This document shows, one piece after another, positions 1-13,543 of a stretch of DNA of 64,000 nt (position 1 is the first letter of the stretch; each line of letters starts with the position of its first letter). Source of the DNA: Pseudovirgaria hyperparasitica (lineage: Eukaryota; Ascomycota; Dothideomycetes; Acrospermales; Acrospermaceae); NCBI RefSeq assembly GCF_010093815.1, contig NW_022985552.1:1101943-1165942 (forward strand), written 5' to 3'. A program made the translations under genes and the position numbers. The notes beneath the pieces were generated by a model. That model searched no databases, had not been told where the DNA came from, and saw only the letters and a list, made by a program, of their open reading frames with translations.

Positions 1-2501
1 GAACTAACGTAAGTTTATCCATAGAATTATATATAGAATAGAGAATACGTCTCTACCCGAGACTCCTAAGGAGGCGTTATAGCCTAGAATAGGCCTCGAA
101 GACTAATTATATATATTACGTACGGAGAAGATTACCTAATATATAGATATCCGGAGATAGTAGGATATATTAGAGACGGATTACTAAATATTAACGGGGT
201 ATAAGTATTCCGAGGGCGTTTCGGGGCGAACGGAGAAGAAGTCCTATTACTATCCTCCTTAGTAGAGCTATAAGCTACTCTATAAGCTATCCGGAACTAC
301 ATAGTAACGGTTTAAAATGGTCTAAGCTAGTACGGAGGAGGAGTAAAGGTTTCTACGTCTATAGTAAATATTAACGCTTTATAGGGAGTGCTAGTATATA
401 GTATTAGTATAAAACCTACGAAGGGTCTCTACTAGGCCTTAGCGGATAGCGATTTAGAAGAAGAAGTTATATCGCCCGAGAGTAAGAAAGATAGATATAT
501 AGAATTCTACGAACGCTTTAACGTAGCTAGTAATAGATATATCTATAAGGAGATAGCCCTAGAAGAGCCTACTATACTCGTAATATCTAGAAGGGGGATT
601 ACAAAGAGTATATCTAATCGTACTAAGGAAAGAAAGATCGCCCGTCTCTACGGAATGCGTAAAGGGTAGTATATAAGGATTATTAAGGAATAGAAGAATA
701 GTAAGAAGAGTAGCGACTAGGGAACGTCTAAATAAGAGCTAATAGCGCTAGAGGATAAGATAGATAAAGGGGATAGCCTAAATCCTAGTTAAAAGGCACG
801 TATCTAAGGTGTTAAGCTTAATAACTATCTACGCGAAGGATAGCGGCTAAGTATAGAAGCTAGCGAAGTATAGCTAGTGCGCGTTCTAGGGATAACTATA
901 AATATTACTATTAGCGAACTATTAAGCCTTAATAGTAACTTATATTATATAGTATTTAAGAAGGGCGCCCCTAACTTTATAGCTAGAGAGGTCTATAAGG
1001 CTTAAGAAGAGAGAGCTAAGAAGAAAGAAAGAAATAACTATACTATAGCTCCCGAGATAAATAAACTTAATATATTAGTACCCCTCTATACTATAGGGAC
1101 GGCTATCACGTAACGAGATATTAATTAGCTTAAGAAAGGGATAGTAAGACTAGTAGCTAAGTATCTAAGGTACCCCGTAGAAGTTAGTTCTAAAAGGGCG
1201 ACTAGTATAGTACTATTTAATAGTGGTGTATAGGTAAATAGTATTCGACTAGATACTATAAGGCGTCTTAGGCTAGTAATATCTTCGCTTCTACTATATA
1301 TAAAGAACTCGAGTTTAGTTAGCGCTACTTAGTATAGTACTCTATTTATAGAAATAGTATAGTAATACCCTATCCGCATAGGTCGGATCGTTATAGCCAC
1401 TTTAATATTTATATATAGCGAACTTAATTATAACCTTATCCTAGGGAAGCTATATACTAGATAGGCCTTACTTACGGTATAGAGGTTAGCCTCTAGATAA
1501 GTACTCTTAATAGTCTACTCCGTATATAGATAAGAATATATAACCTTTAAAACTAGTCCAGATAAGTATATTCTAGTCTTAGAGAAGGAGGGTAACTCCG
1601 TAGCTAGAGACTAACTATATAGTAGAGTATATCGCCGGAAGCCGGAGTTAAGCCGGATTATTAGTTAAGGGCTACCCTTAACTAATAATCCATACTAAAT
1701 AGAGTCCGGTAAACCTACTAACAAAGAGAATAGGCTATACTTTTATATAGATATAGAAATAAGTTATATAGAGTTACTTTCCGAGAAAATCCGGCCTAAA
1801 AATATTACTTAGTTATTAAGAAAAGATAACTTAGCCGCCCTAGTTACGGTAGTAAGGTATACTACCTTTATATATAAATAAGGCATAATAATAGAACGGC
1901 TTATAGTAGGCTCTACCGGCCTCTAAAGATAGTATTCATCCAGGGTATTAAAGGGATTTAGTATAGCTACTATATATAAAAGAAAGGGAGTTAAAGTATA
2001 CCCTATAGATAACTCCGAAGCCCACCGAAAGGTTCCTAGGAATCTATTAGGGTATCTAGACTAGCGTGAACGAGTAATCGCACAGTAGATACTTCTTCTA
2101 GCCGTCTACCTAGGCCTTAACGCGTTTAATAGGCTAATAGAGTCTTAAAGGGTAACTATCCCGCTAGGAACACGTCTAACGCCTCTACGTATAAGTTAGC
2201 TAAAGATTAGAATAGAGCTACGTCCTACGGAACTTAAGTTACTATATATAATCTTATTATATCGCGAGGAAGTACTAGTATAGGAATTCTTATACCTTAG
2301 TAAATTTAATAAAGAGGTGGTACCTCCGTAGGAGATCCGAACGGTAGAACATAAGATATAGTAGACTAAGAACTTTAATATTCCTAGAGCCCTTTATAGA
2401 AAGGTACTTACGATCCTAAAAGAGCATCTTAATAGCGGAAGGCTTAAGCCCTATAGTAGTCCTTATTAAAACGCCTATTTTCTTATAGAAAAGAAGAAGG
2501 A
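1..2501 (+). mobile_element. Gypsy-0, left part: Ty3/Gypsy LTR retrotransposon (fossil)
   Basis: This is the left part of a Ty3/Gypsy-type LTR retrotransposon read on the + strand; its 5' LTR lies outside the window. Recognisable parts, in order, are a gag/protease region (an aspartic-protease-like LDT motif near 1250) and the start of the reverse transcriptase (a GRLKPYSSPY motif near 2440, followed by a lysine run near 2490). The reverse transcriptase is cut at 2501 by the insertion of Gypsy-3 and resumes at 10391. The element is broken, with many RIP-type breaks. It must be older than Gypsy-3, which lies inside it. LTR divergence cannot date it because RIP dominates the changes. Confidence 0.8.
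1655..1691. repeat. Perfect palindrome, copy 1 of 6
   Basis: A 37-nt perfect palindrome with 17-nt arms and a CTA spacer. The core arm TTATTAGTTAAGGG and its complement are shared by all six copies in the window. This copy lies inside Gypsy-0 between the protease-like and reverse transcriptase regions, so it is not confined to LINE elements. Confidence 0.9.
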
Positions 2502-2703
2502 TGTAATGGATGTGACCAAGGTGTTACTACAATAGCAATTAGAATATATTATAATTTAACTTAGAGAGAGTAGGGGTGGCTCATATAGGTTATAGCTTAA
2601 GTATAGTCTTAAGCGAGGTCACGTGATACCCCTATACTAGTCTCTATCTATCCCGGCTCCGTCATGTAACGCTAGAGATAAGGTAAAGCCGAAGTCCATA
2701 ACA
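2502..2703 (-). repeat. Gypsy-3 LTR, left copy (3' LTR in element orientation)
   Basis: A 202-bp direct repeat of 10184-10385, starting TGTAATGG and ending CCATAACA on the + strand, so it has the usual TG...CA ends on either strand. The flanking 5 bp are AAGGA. The purine-rich stretch just inside it (2704-2720, read on the - strand) is where a polypurine tract is expected. Confidence 0.93.
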
Positions 2704-2880
2704 TACCCTTATTCTCTAGGGTTATCTTAGGGACCGGCTTGGTATTTCATGTAATAATAACCGGCTCGGTTGGGTCTTGGGTTTACGGTCTTTATATCGT
2801 ACTATATAATAGTAGTAGGGCTATATATTACGTCTAGTAAGGTAGCTATATCCTATAGTCGCGTCTCGGTCGCGTAATAG

Positions 2881-3310
2881 AGGAGGGTTCCTCTATAACG
2901 GCGTCGTTAGTTATATAATCGCATGGTAGTAGTACCTCGTGGTTACGTCCTAGCGGTCACGTGGCGGAGAAAGGTTCCTTATATCACGGCGTTATTAGTT
3001 ATGTAATCGCATGGTAGTAGTATCTCATGGTTATATTCTAGCGGTCACGTGGCGGAGGTGGGTTCCTTATACTATGGCGTTATTAGTTATGTAGTCGCAT
3101 GGCGGTAGCATCTTATAGTCGCGTTCTAGCGGTCACGTGGCGGAGGTAGGGTATCCTACGCACGAACCGCGCGTCTTATTTATTATTACCCATTTTAGGA
3201 CCGGTTCTTCTCCGGGCTAGGGGTTAGATAGTAGTAGTAGGGTAGCTTACGCACGACCCGCGTTTATTATTATTATTATCCATTTTAGGACCGGCTCCAC
3301 CCCGGCCTAT
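2881..3310. repeat. Tandem repeats near the 3' end of Gypsy-3
   Basis: There are three copies of an 88-bp unit; the anchor TTAGTTAT(A/G)TA begins at 2907, 2995 and 3083. They are followed by a pair of units about 91 bp long that start near 3150 and 3241 and share CCATTTTAGGACCGG. All lie inside Gypsy-3 between its 3' LTR and the antisense reading region. They look non-coding and could be part of the element's 3' untranslated or promoter region for the antisense gene; that role is a guess. Confidence 0.8.
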
Positions 3311-3779
3311 ACGATTTTCCCTAACGCGAGTATATAGGTCCCACGTCTAGCGACTTTCTTCTTCTTTAACTACCATTACGCCTACTATCTCGACACCGCG
3401 TAGTAGCTACCACGATATTAGTAAACTCGCATGCCACCTCGTAGCTTCTATACTATTATTATAAGCGCGCTAGGCCTAAATAGGCCTATTATAGAAGCCG
3501 GCGCCGTCTCGGCGGTGGCTATAGATACTGGGGGTTAAGACCCTAACGATTAACGCGCGCCTAGGCGCTAGGAACCGCCTAACCGCACCGTGAGTGGGTC
3601 CTATCCCTACGCCGTTCCTCATGCTAACTAGATAGATTATTCCTTCTACCGCCTCCCGATAGACTAAGCCTATTTACTATATAGGGCTATATATTATAGA
3701 GGGTAACTCGTTAGAAGACGAGTATACCGAGTCCGTATACTTCGTATATCATATATATATAAAGGCCCTAGAGAAGACT

Positions 3780-4900
3780 AGGGTGCTTAAGTACGTGCCG
3801 TCTCTACGTCGTGGTAGCGCCTACTAATCTAGAGCGTAGCTATAAGCCTAGCCGCGGTACTAACTATATAAAGTGCCATACGTCGAAAGGGACCTACTTA
3901 TAGAATACCGAGGAGCTCGCCACGCACCCGGCCCTATATAAGGTATAGAGCCGCCTTAAGAAGTTTATACACGAGTCAGTTAATAATAACTTTAGTTATA
4001 TAATAGACCGTGGTAGTCGCGGCCTAGACCCGACTAAGCCTTCGTCCGGTAAGTGGCCGCGTATAAACTCTAAGTTCTACCACCTATATAAGGACTATAA
4101 GTCTAACTTAGAGATTATATATATCGCCCGCCATAACGCTAGTATCGTTAGTTAGGTCTCTATAACGCCTAATCGCGGTACTATTACGGTAATTAAGACG
4201 CCATATCGTGGTAGTAGTAACCGTAGATAGCTTAGTAGTGTAATTCACTAGATAAATTAGTATATATCGCATAACGAGGCCTAAATAGGCGAGTTACGTA
4301 CTAATATCGGCGCCCTATAGGTATATACTTAGTTAGCCTAATTACTACTATCTTAACACGTAATGTAGGGTTCAATGTAGTAGGTCGCTTCTAGCCTAGC
4401 ACGCCTAGCCGAGCCGCCGCCTCGCCGACTCCTTATCTAGGCGGTTATAGAGGAGGAGGAGCCTCGTTTAAGTAGTAGTCGCCCACACCGCCCTCGGCTA
4501 AGCGGCCCTAAGGAGTCGCCTACCCGTAGCCCGTGCTATCGCCATACCACCCCCCGCTAGCTCCCTATTACTCCCCCCCCGTGGGAGGCCTTACCGTTAC
4601 CGCGCCGTCTCCGCACCCCGCCCCGCCGCTACGACCCGTCCCGGCGCCGCTCTCGCTCGCCGGAGCGCCGTAGCCGGTCCCCTAACCGCCGTAACCGGTC
4701 CCCTTACCGCCGTGACCGGTCCCCCCGCCGCCGTGACCGTTCCTATAAGTATCGCCGCTAATCCCGTAACCGCCGGCGTCGTACTATCGAGGGTCGTCGC
4801 TTATCGCGTCGTTACCGGTTACCGTCTTATAGCCGCCATAGCCGCCCCGACGAGGTATATAACTCCCCCTCACCGCTAAGCTAGATTAATAGTCGCCTCT
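3780..4900 (+). other. Antisense extra reading region inside Gypsy-3, arginine/serine-rich (fossil)
   Basis: On the + strand, opposite to the pol genes of Gypsy-3, one frame stays legible for more than 1 kb. Its first half is ordinary mixed sequence. Its second half (about 4.58-4.86 kb) is an SR-type tail with repeated RDRSP/RNRSP units of about 8 residues. It lies between the integrase and the 3' LTR, the place where some plant and fungal Gypsy elements keep an additional, often antisense, gene. It carries RIP-type breaks like the rest of the element. I do not recognise the family; the basic SR-like tail suggests binding to RNA or to chromatin, but this is inference. Confidence 0.6.
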
Positions 4901-7900
4901 ACCACTAGAAGCCGGCCTAGGGGAGGACTAGGTAACTAATCTCATGGTTAGAATTTACGGTTAAGGACCGTACCGGCCCCGGCGCCGTATAGACCTAGGG
5001 TAGGGCTAGAAGAATAACCTTTTTATGTCTTAAGGAGGGTGTCGGTTTATTATTAGGTTACTTAGGTACTTAGCGTTTAGTATTTAGTCTTTATAGAATC
5101 TCCACTCTTATATCGGGTTATTAGGGCCGCTATAGGCCCGTAATAGTAGATTAATATCTTTATTTAGGGATACGCTAAAGTCGTGGGCCGTTATATAATC
5201 GCGCGCTACTATACCGGGCCTTAAATCTATCTAGTGCCTTAGTATTCTCTACGTCCTCGAGTAGTACCTATATCGGCTATAGCTAGCCCTTCCATTTTAC
5301 GAGTACTTATCTCTTATTTCGCCCACGTGCGTTTTTCGCCCGAAGGATATCCTCGACCTTATATTTAGTAATATCCTCGTCGGCTTTATTAAGTTCGAGT
5401 ATCGGGCCTAGGCGAGTATCTAGCCGCTCCTAGCTAGATAGGGGGTCCTCTACAGCGCGCTTAACTAGGCTAACATAGACTATCTTATAAAGGTCCCCGG
5501 GGAGGTCGAGGGTCACTATTAGGGGGGTAGATTAGGCGAGAACCCTATACTTAGTCTATAGCTAGTCGAGTTTCCGGCTCGGGCGATTAGTCTTTATGTT
5601 TCGGAGTAAGAACTATACTATATTACTAATCTTAAAGCGTTTAGCTAGGCGGCGTAACCGGTTAGCCGAGTCCTAGGAATATTACTCGGCCTAGGCGATA
5701 GCTATCTACGCTAGGGTAGTACCGTCGTAGAGGTGCTTAAGGAAGTTTATAGCCCGGCCTTTTACCGAGGTCGTGGAGGTGTTAGGGAGTAGCCGTCGCG
5801 GTAATAGTTCGATATAGTATCTATTTAGAAGTAGGTTCAGCGCTATACCGGTTACTAATAAGGTGTGGTTATTTAGGGCGAGCTAGTATGCCGGTAGGTA
5901 CTCCGGCTAATTAGTTTACTCGAAGGTTACCATAACGCGAAGTACCGTCTAGACCTCCTAGTTTACTCGCTCTATACTACCGTTAGTCTATAGGTAGTAG
6001 ACTATAGAGAGGTCCTAGTGCACGTCCGTTATAGAGTAAAGGGTTATCTAGAACTACCCTAGCTAGTCCGAGCCCCGGTTAGTAATAATAGACTATAGAA
6101 ACCCCTAGAAACGCTACTATGTGTTACGGAATCGCGCCGTGTAGTCCTTAGCCGCCATAGAGGTTATCGCCTCTAGCTAGATAAATTTTAAGAGCCGATC
6201 CGTAATAACGAGTAGGTACTAGGGCCGTAACGGGTCCGATTAGGGGAGGTCGGTTATAAAGTCTATAGAAATCTAGGACTAGAAATAGTCTAGTATCGGA
6301 AGCGGCTAGAGGAGCCTAGGGGCCTTACGCCGATTTATATAAGCTCCGTAGTAGTCGTAGTTCTATATGAATCGCCGGATATCGGCCTATATACGCTCCT
6401 AGTAGTATTCCCGCTAGATAGCTACGTACGTCTCGTTCTTACTAGGGTGGCCTACGAGGGGGGAAGCGTGGGACCTCTAGATAATAGTTATTATAAGCGG
6501 TTCCTATTCGGGTATCTAGATAACTCCCCGCCACGTAAGTATCCTATATACCGATATAGCATAGTCCGTAACCTATTTAGTCGTAAGCGCCTCTAGTAGA
6601 AAGAGGCGTGCCCCGCCTACTACGGCCGTATAGCGGACCTAATACACCGGGATAGACTAAGCGGCTTAGTCCTAAAGCTCCTAGAGGTAGGGATCGGTAA
6701 AGATGCTTCGTCTCTATAGGAGGCGATCCTCCCCGGAGTAGATACTTATAGATACTATTTAGATAGCTCGCGGGGCTATAAGCTACCCCTATAGAAGGGA
6801 CTTCTTAGACGAGTCCTAGTTACGGCGGCTAAGGGCGTCTGGGCGAGCCGCCTAGGATCCTAGCCGGTATACTAGATTATAGTTAAAGAGTATAAGCTAG
6901 TCGGACTATCGCTACTACCGCGGGACGAGAAGGTAAGACTTAGTAAAGTACTCGAGGTTCTTATAGTCCGTATAGATCGTGAAAGGGTAGTAAACGCTCC
7001 GAAGCTCGGGTTCCCACGCCTAGAGATACTAAACCACGGTAAGAAGCTCCTTATTATGGATTATATAGTTCCGTTAGGCGGCCGTAAGGGCTATGGAGTA
7101 GTAGGCTATCGGGTACTAAATACCCCGAACCCTCTAGGATAGGTACCCGCCCGTCGCGTGGCTAGAGTAATCTACCTCGACCATTATATCGCGCGTCTCG
7201 TCCTAGGATTAGAGAATAGGTTCTATAATAAAAGTATTCTTAAGCTTAGTAAACGTGCGGTCCTTGGTTAGGCCCTAGTAGAAGGCCGCTCTAGCCCTAG
7301 TAAGGGCGTAGAGTAGGGCCGCTACGGTAGAGAAGTCGGGAAGAAAGTTATAGTAGAAGTTTATAAATCTAATAAATCGCTAGACGCCCCGGACCGTAGT
7401 CGGGGGCTTCTAGTCCTAGATCGCGGCGATTTTCTCTAGATTAGGGCGGATTAATTTACCGACGGTAATAACGTACCCTAGGTACTAGACTTCCTTAGTA
7501 GTAAAGCGGTACTTAGTAAGGTTATAATAAAGGTCCGCTTTAGTAAGGAGAGATAGGATAGTCTTTATGGCGGCCTAGTGGTCCTCTAGCGTACCCGGGG
7601 TATAGATAAGGACATCGTTAAGATACGCTATATAGGTTACCCCTAGGACCCTACTTAGTACCCCGTTAATATAGCGCTAGAAGGAGGCCGGGGTACTAGA
7701 GAGACTAAACGGAAGCACGGTCTATTTAAAGAGGCTGAACCGGGTACGGAAAGCCGTCTTATATTTATCGCCGGCGGCCACCTATAGTTTATAGAATACC
7801 GCCTAAATGTCGACCTTACTAAACCATAACGTGTTACTAATGGTATATAGGGTTTCGTGTATTAGAGAAAGCGGGTATCGATCCTACTCCGTAATACTAT

Positions 7901-10183
7901 TAAGGGCTCTATAGTTAATATATAGCCGCCATTTCCCTCCCGGCTTAGAAATAAGTAATACTAGCGCCCCGGCCGCGGAGGAGCTAGCCCGTATCTAACC
8001 CTTATCCATAAGATCCGTAAGCTAGCGGCGTAGCTCTACTAGCTACTCCCGAGACATAGCGTAGAGGGGTCCCTAAGGGAGGTTTACTAGGGTCCCCGCC
8101 GGGGTGGACTTAATATAGATATAGTGGTCGGTGCTCCCCCGGTAGGGGGGTAGCGCTAACGCCTTCGCCTTATTAAAGAGGTCGCGGTAGACGTATAGCT
8201 TCGATAGGAGCGGGCGCCTATCCTCCGTAAGCTTAGATACGTCCTAGTCGGGTGTCGGAGATAGTAGGGGGAGTATAAGCTATAGGAGGCGGGTGACGTC
8301 GCGGATACTAGTAGCGACCACCCGTCCGCGGCGATAAGCCGTCTCTAGAGCCCCTATAATATAACCCTTCTTAGTAAGTACCCGAATACGCGTTAGGCGT
8401 ATATAGGCGTTTATATCCTAGGCCATAAGGCCGTGGGCGCGGTGGAGCGTAATCTCGCCTACCTATATATTAATAACGGCGCCGGCCTAGTAGAGCCATA
8501 GGCTCCTAAGGATAAGGTCCTAGTCTAGCCCGGGCACCACGTAGGCGGAGAGGCGCTATCTCTATCCGGCGATATCGTACTATATAGTAACGACTTCCGT
8601 GATCTCCGGTCCCGACGCTCCGTTAGTAGTAAGAGCTACTTAATAACGTGGGACCGAGATGCGCGACTTAGCTATGTCCCCCGTAAGGGATAGGCTAACT
8701 ACTATAAAATACTCGCACTCTATATCTACTAAGACGTCTATATACTTTCTATCCTAGAGGAATAGCGATATAACGGGTGGCGGCCCGTCTATAACCCGAG
8801 TGGGTACGCTATTCTCCGGGTCGGAGCCGTGATCTTAGTCGCCCGTGGCTTTATTCTCTACCGAATATTATAATATCCCCCGACCCGGGCTATAGTAAGG
8901 GACTATACTTCCCCCGCCTCGGAGTCGGAATTAGTATTATCCTAGGCCGGGGCCGCGACCTTAAGCGCCCGTATATTAACGGCGTTTAGGTAGCCCCGTT
9001 ATTAGTGGCTAGCCTAGCCGTACCGGGTATACACGCCCGCCGTGCGGCGCTTCTAGAATAAATCCTTCGGAATCCACGAAGGAGGCTCTTTCTTCTTAAC
9101 CCCGTTCTTACTCTTTACCGCTAGTAAGATAGCTTACTCCTTACCCTTTATCTTAACGGCCTTAATAGCGACCGCTAACATCGTCGTATCGCCGTCCTTA
9201 TCCTTACCCGGCTTACTTTAGGGCGCCGTGTTTTACCTAGTACGGAGCCGGAATAACTCTATATCCATGCTAATATCTCTAAGGCGGCCTACGGCGGCCT
9301 TATATTAGTCCGGGAGGCCCCGGTTTAGAGCTACTACCCGGGTCTCCTAGTTAAGGCCGTCCCGGAGCCGCATGAGCTTCTAGTCGTCGGCCTAGTATAT
9401 CCCCCTAGCCTCCTAGAGGGCGGTATAGAACTAGACGAAGTAATCTATGAACGGCTCCTTAGCCTTTTATACGATTATATTTAGCTATTAAAGGGCCCGC
9501 TCTTTAGTATATATATCTCCGAACTAGAACTTAAGGTAGTCTAGGAACGCGTATAGGTCCTAGTTACTATTTAGCCCCCTAGTAGAATATACCGCGCTAA
9601 CCCCCTTCTATACCTTAGGCGCTAGATTAGCCTAGATAAGGGCTATCTAGTCCCTATAGGTGCTAATAAACTCGGCGTCCCGGGTAATCTTATACTATAT
9701 TATAACGGACCATGTACGGAAGAGAGCCTTAGACCCGTTATATAGATCGCCGAGGGGGAGAGGCTTCTATTTCATAGGCCGGTCGAGCGTAATATGCGGG
9801 GCCGATAGTAGTAAAGTAGGGGCGCGTATAGGTAGGGCTAGGTCGGGCCCGTATAGGCGCTAAGATATAGCTAAGGAGGGGTCGGGCTAGGGTAGGGACG
9901 AATCCCTATAGGTTAACGTGGTAGGAGTACGGCTATATACTTTAACTATAACTAGGCGGGCGTCGATACGCTATAGCGCCGTATAGACGCTCTACTTAAT
10001 ATCGGATATATAAGACTCGCTTACCGCTTAGGCGGCTATAATAGACTTATATACAGCCCGTATTTCGTCTCGGAAGCTAAGGAAGGAGTTAGAGAGTTAC
10101 CGCATTAGATTAGAGTCTTACGGGTTAAGACTATCTTATGCCATAAGGCTACGTATAGGAAGAGGTTAATAAAGTTAAATTAA

Positions 10184-10385
10184 TGTAATGGATATGACCA
10201 AGGTATTACTATAATAGCAATTAGAATATATTATAATTTAACTTAGAGAGAGTAGGGGTGGCTCGTATGGGTTATAGCTTAAGTATAGTCTTAAGTAAGG
10301 TCACGTGATACCCCTATACTAGTCTCTATCCGTCCCGGCTCCGTTATGTAACGCTAGAGACAAGGTAAAGCCGAAGTCCATAACA
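10184..10385 (-). repeat. Gypsy-3 LTR, right copy (5' LTR in element orientation)
   Basis: The 202-bp partner of 2502-2703, followed at 10386-10390 by the second AAGGA duplication. The two LTRs are the same length with no indels, and all their differences are transitions, as expected from RIP rather than slow drift. Confidence 0.93.
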
Positions 10386-13300
10386 AAGGAAGCTAATAAG
10401 GAGCGAGATTATAGGTTAATTAATTCGGCGATAGAAATCAACCGAGTCACTATTCATAATGCGGCCACGCCGCCCTTATGTAAAGAGTTCTCGGAGTACT
10501 TTATAGGGATAGCCGTCTTAACGTTTACCGACTTCTTCTTAGAATATAATTAGATTCTATTAGTAGAGTATTACCGAGACTTAACGGGGTTTATAACGCC
10601 CCTAGAATTACTATATAGGATAATATTACCTTAAGGGGCCACTAATTTAGTAGCTTAGTTCGTTAGAATCGTATTAACTATTATATAAGAATACATCCCG
10701 GAGAGGGCTCTACTATTCCTAGATAACTTAGATATTAAAGGATCTATAACGAAATATAACTCTAAGGAGGCCCTACCTAGAATTCGTAGGTATATTCTAG
10801 AATATTTAATTAACGTGGATAAGGTTCTTATAGATATAGAGCGCGCTAGATATACCCTAAGTAGTAAGAAGACTTAGTGGTGTGTTAAAGCCGCTAACGT
10901 TATAGGATACGTCTACGATATTAAAGGGAGGCGACCGAGTAATGAAAAGGTTACTACTATTAGGGACTAGAAACCCTATAGAAACACGATAAATATACGA
11001 GTCTTCCTTAGCGTTTATATATATTTCCGGATATAGATCCCCGGGTACGCTATTATCGTATCGCCGCTATTTATACTATTAAAGAATAAATCGGCCTAGT
11101 AGTAGATAGCTAAGAAGTAGACCTCGATGGACGCGCTAAAGATAGCTCTAACTACTACTCCCGTACTAATAATATTATAGTACGGGATAGATATAGAAGA
11201 TATAATCCTAGTAGTAGACTCTAGTAACGTTAGGTAGGGAGCTATATTAATATAGAAGAACGAGGATTATAAATATTAGCTATCGCGGTATAATAGAGAA
11301 ATATAGTTAAAAGCTAAGAGAAACTACGATACCGTGAAGCTAGAGTACCAAGCCCTCCTCCACGCGTTATAGAAGTTCTAGTAATATCTCTATAGCACGT
11401 ACTTTATTATAGAAATAGATATAAATACTCTAGTCGCTTAAATTAACCATACTATAACTAACTTACTAGGGGCGCTCGTTACTAGGTGGCTCGCGTAGAT
11501 TTAGCTATAGAACTTTATAGTTAGGCATGTATCTAGGAAGCGTAATATAGTCGCCGACGGTATCTTACGGATATATAAAGGAGAAGAACTACTAGACGTC
11601 CCTACCTTTAACCTAGACGAGTTTATAGATATAGCTCTATATATAGACGTACTAGAGACGTCGTTAATTAAGTCCGTTAGCGGGAGAGATTACACGATAG
11701 AAATACTCGACTATACCGCTATTAAGTCTCCCTTAATAGATAAATATAGTAATAAATAGTAGAGGATTACGAAATATCTTACTATACTTAAGAGGCTAAC
11801 CGACCTAACCGACCGAGCGTATAAGGCCTTTATAACCGACTATCTAAAGTTCCTTATACGTAACCGAATACTCTAGCGGAGAGAAGATAGGTATCGCTAA
11901 TATACACGAGTAATTAAAGATCCGAATACTAGGGCGTATATAATTACTACTACTTACGACGAGATAGATTATAGAGATAGTAAAGGGACCCTTAGAAGGA
12001 TTAAGGATAAGTATTAGTAGATAGGTATACGTAGAGACGTGCGATAGCACGTAAAAACCTATAATAAATATTAATAACGAAGTAAACTCCTCGGAGGTCT
12101 TAATAAAGGGCTCTACTATATTATAACGTCTATTCTTTAGTAAAGAATATACTTAGATATAATAACGCTACTACCTTCTATAGAGTATAGTAAAGTAGTA
12201 TCTATACGAGAATAGCTAAGCGGATAGACTAAGGCGGAGATATATACGGCGGCCACGTCTATAGTTATTATAAAGTTTCTCTTTAAGAACATAATCTATA
12301 GATACGGAATCATTCCTAAAATTATCTATAATAGTAGTAGAGAAAATATAGGTGCCATAGAGAAGCTCCTCTAACTCTATAGAATTTATTAGAAGGTTAT
12401 ATCTACGTATAATCCCCGAGTAAATAGAATTATTAAGAGAAGTTTTATACTACTCGCTAATACTCTCGCGAAGATAACTAATGGCGGATTTAAGAACTAG
12501 CCCGGCCACCTCTATATAGTCGTCTAGGTAGATAGAATAACGACACGTACTAGTATAGGGTATAGTACCATATACCTCGTGCTCGGCTATAAACTAATCA
12601 TGTCTATTAAAGTTAAATTCGAGTCGCTCTAAATACTCCCTTAGGATGAGGTGCGATTAACATCTAACTTACTCGCTCTTTAAGCTAGATAACTTAAGAG
12701 AAGATCCGAGGATCTTAAGGAGGCCTATACCTACGCGATATAAACGCGTAAGAAATCAAGAGGGGTATAGAATAACGACTATTACCTTCGTTAAGAGTCA
12801 TTACTAGTCGATATAATTATTCTCCTTTACGACTCGTAGCGATAGAAGGATATAGGGCGGAAGCTAAGGTAGTATTAGAGGGGGCTATATAGAATCTAGT
12901 CCGTGTTTAATTATACTTATAAGCTCGTAAAGCTTAATAGAGCCATGCTTAGAGGGACGTTTCCTAGCCATAGGTTAAAGAAATATTTTATAAGAAATAT
13001 AAGTAACGAGAGTTACGACGAGCCCTCACGACTACTAATTAGAAGAATTACCAAGGAAAATAAGGAGAGTAGCGATAAGGAAAACTATTATAAATAACTT
13101 ACGGAATACCTCGACGACGCTACACGAACCTAGGTAGAAGTAGTAATTTCTACTCTATAAGACTTTAATAGAGAAGAATATTTATATTTCCCTAGAATCG
13201 ACATCTCCTTCTAGGGGATAGAAGTTTTTTTTAAGGAGGGAAGAGATACTTATAAAAGCAGTCTCATGACGATAAACTCTATTATTAAAAAAGGACGATA

Positions 13301-13543
13301 AACTCTATTATTAAAAGAGAATAATGAACCCTATTATTACTATAAAATAATAAAACTTATTATTAAAGTAAGTAATGCTCGAAAGAAGATATAATAGCGT
13401 TTACGCGAATTCCATCTACTATATATTAAAGCCGGTCGTGTAATCGAAGCCTACCTATTAAAGGCCTATTTCGTTACTATAGAACGGGCCCTATTAGAAA
13501 CTAATAAGAAAGAAAAGAAGGAGGAGGTATAGGAGAAAAAGAT
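10386..13543 (+). mobile_element. Gypsy-0, right part: rest of reverse transcriptase, RNase H, integrase (fossil)
   Basis: The reverse transcriptase of Gypsy-0 resumes here, directly after the AAGGA duplication. It has the typical fungal Gypsy blocks: LTGFITPL near 10578, then a FLD catalytic region near 10720. RNase H follows at about 11.17-11.5 kb and the integrase core at about 12.0-12.65 kb. A C-terminal lysine/glutamate-rich tail runs to about 13.54 kb. A short direct repeat (GACGATAAACTCTATTATTA, at about 13269 and 13294) sits in the tail region. Broken by many RIP-type changes. Confidence 0.75.

Larger units (their letters stand above)
2502..10385 (-). mobile_element. Gypsy-3: LTR retrotransposon nested in Gypsy-0 (fossil, complete outline)
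   Basis: A full-length outline of a Ty3/Gypsy element on the - strand, 7.88 kb, with two 202-bp LTRs and a 5-bp target duplication AAGGA at 2497-2501 and 10386-10390. On the - strand one meets gag and protease (about 10.1 to 8.5 kb), reverse transcriptase (about 8.06 to 7.3 kb, with a KPGG motif near 7940), RNase H (about 7.2 to 6.8 kb), and integrase with a C-terminal region (about 6.6 to 5.3 kb). Beyond the integrase lies an extra reading region on the opposite strand (3.8-4.9 kb) and a tandem-repeat zone. It is broken throughout by RIP-type changes. The LTRs differ at about 11 sites, all transitions, so they give no clock. It is younger than Gypsy-0. Confidence 0.92.

Noticed and set aside
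1655-1691. The palindromes as intrinsic transcription terminators
   Set aside because: No T-run follows, the genome is fungal, and the copies sit in unrelated contexts including mid-element.
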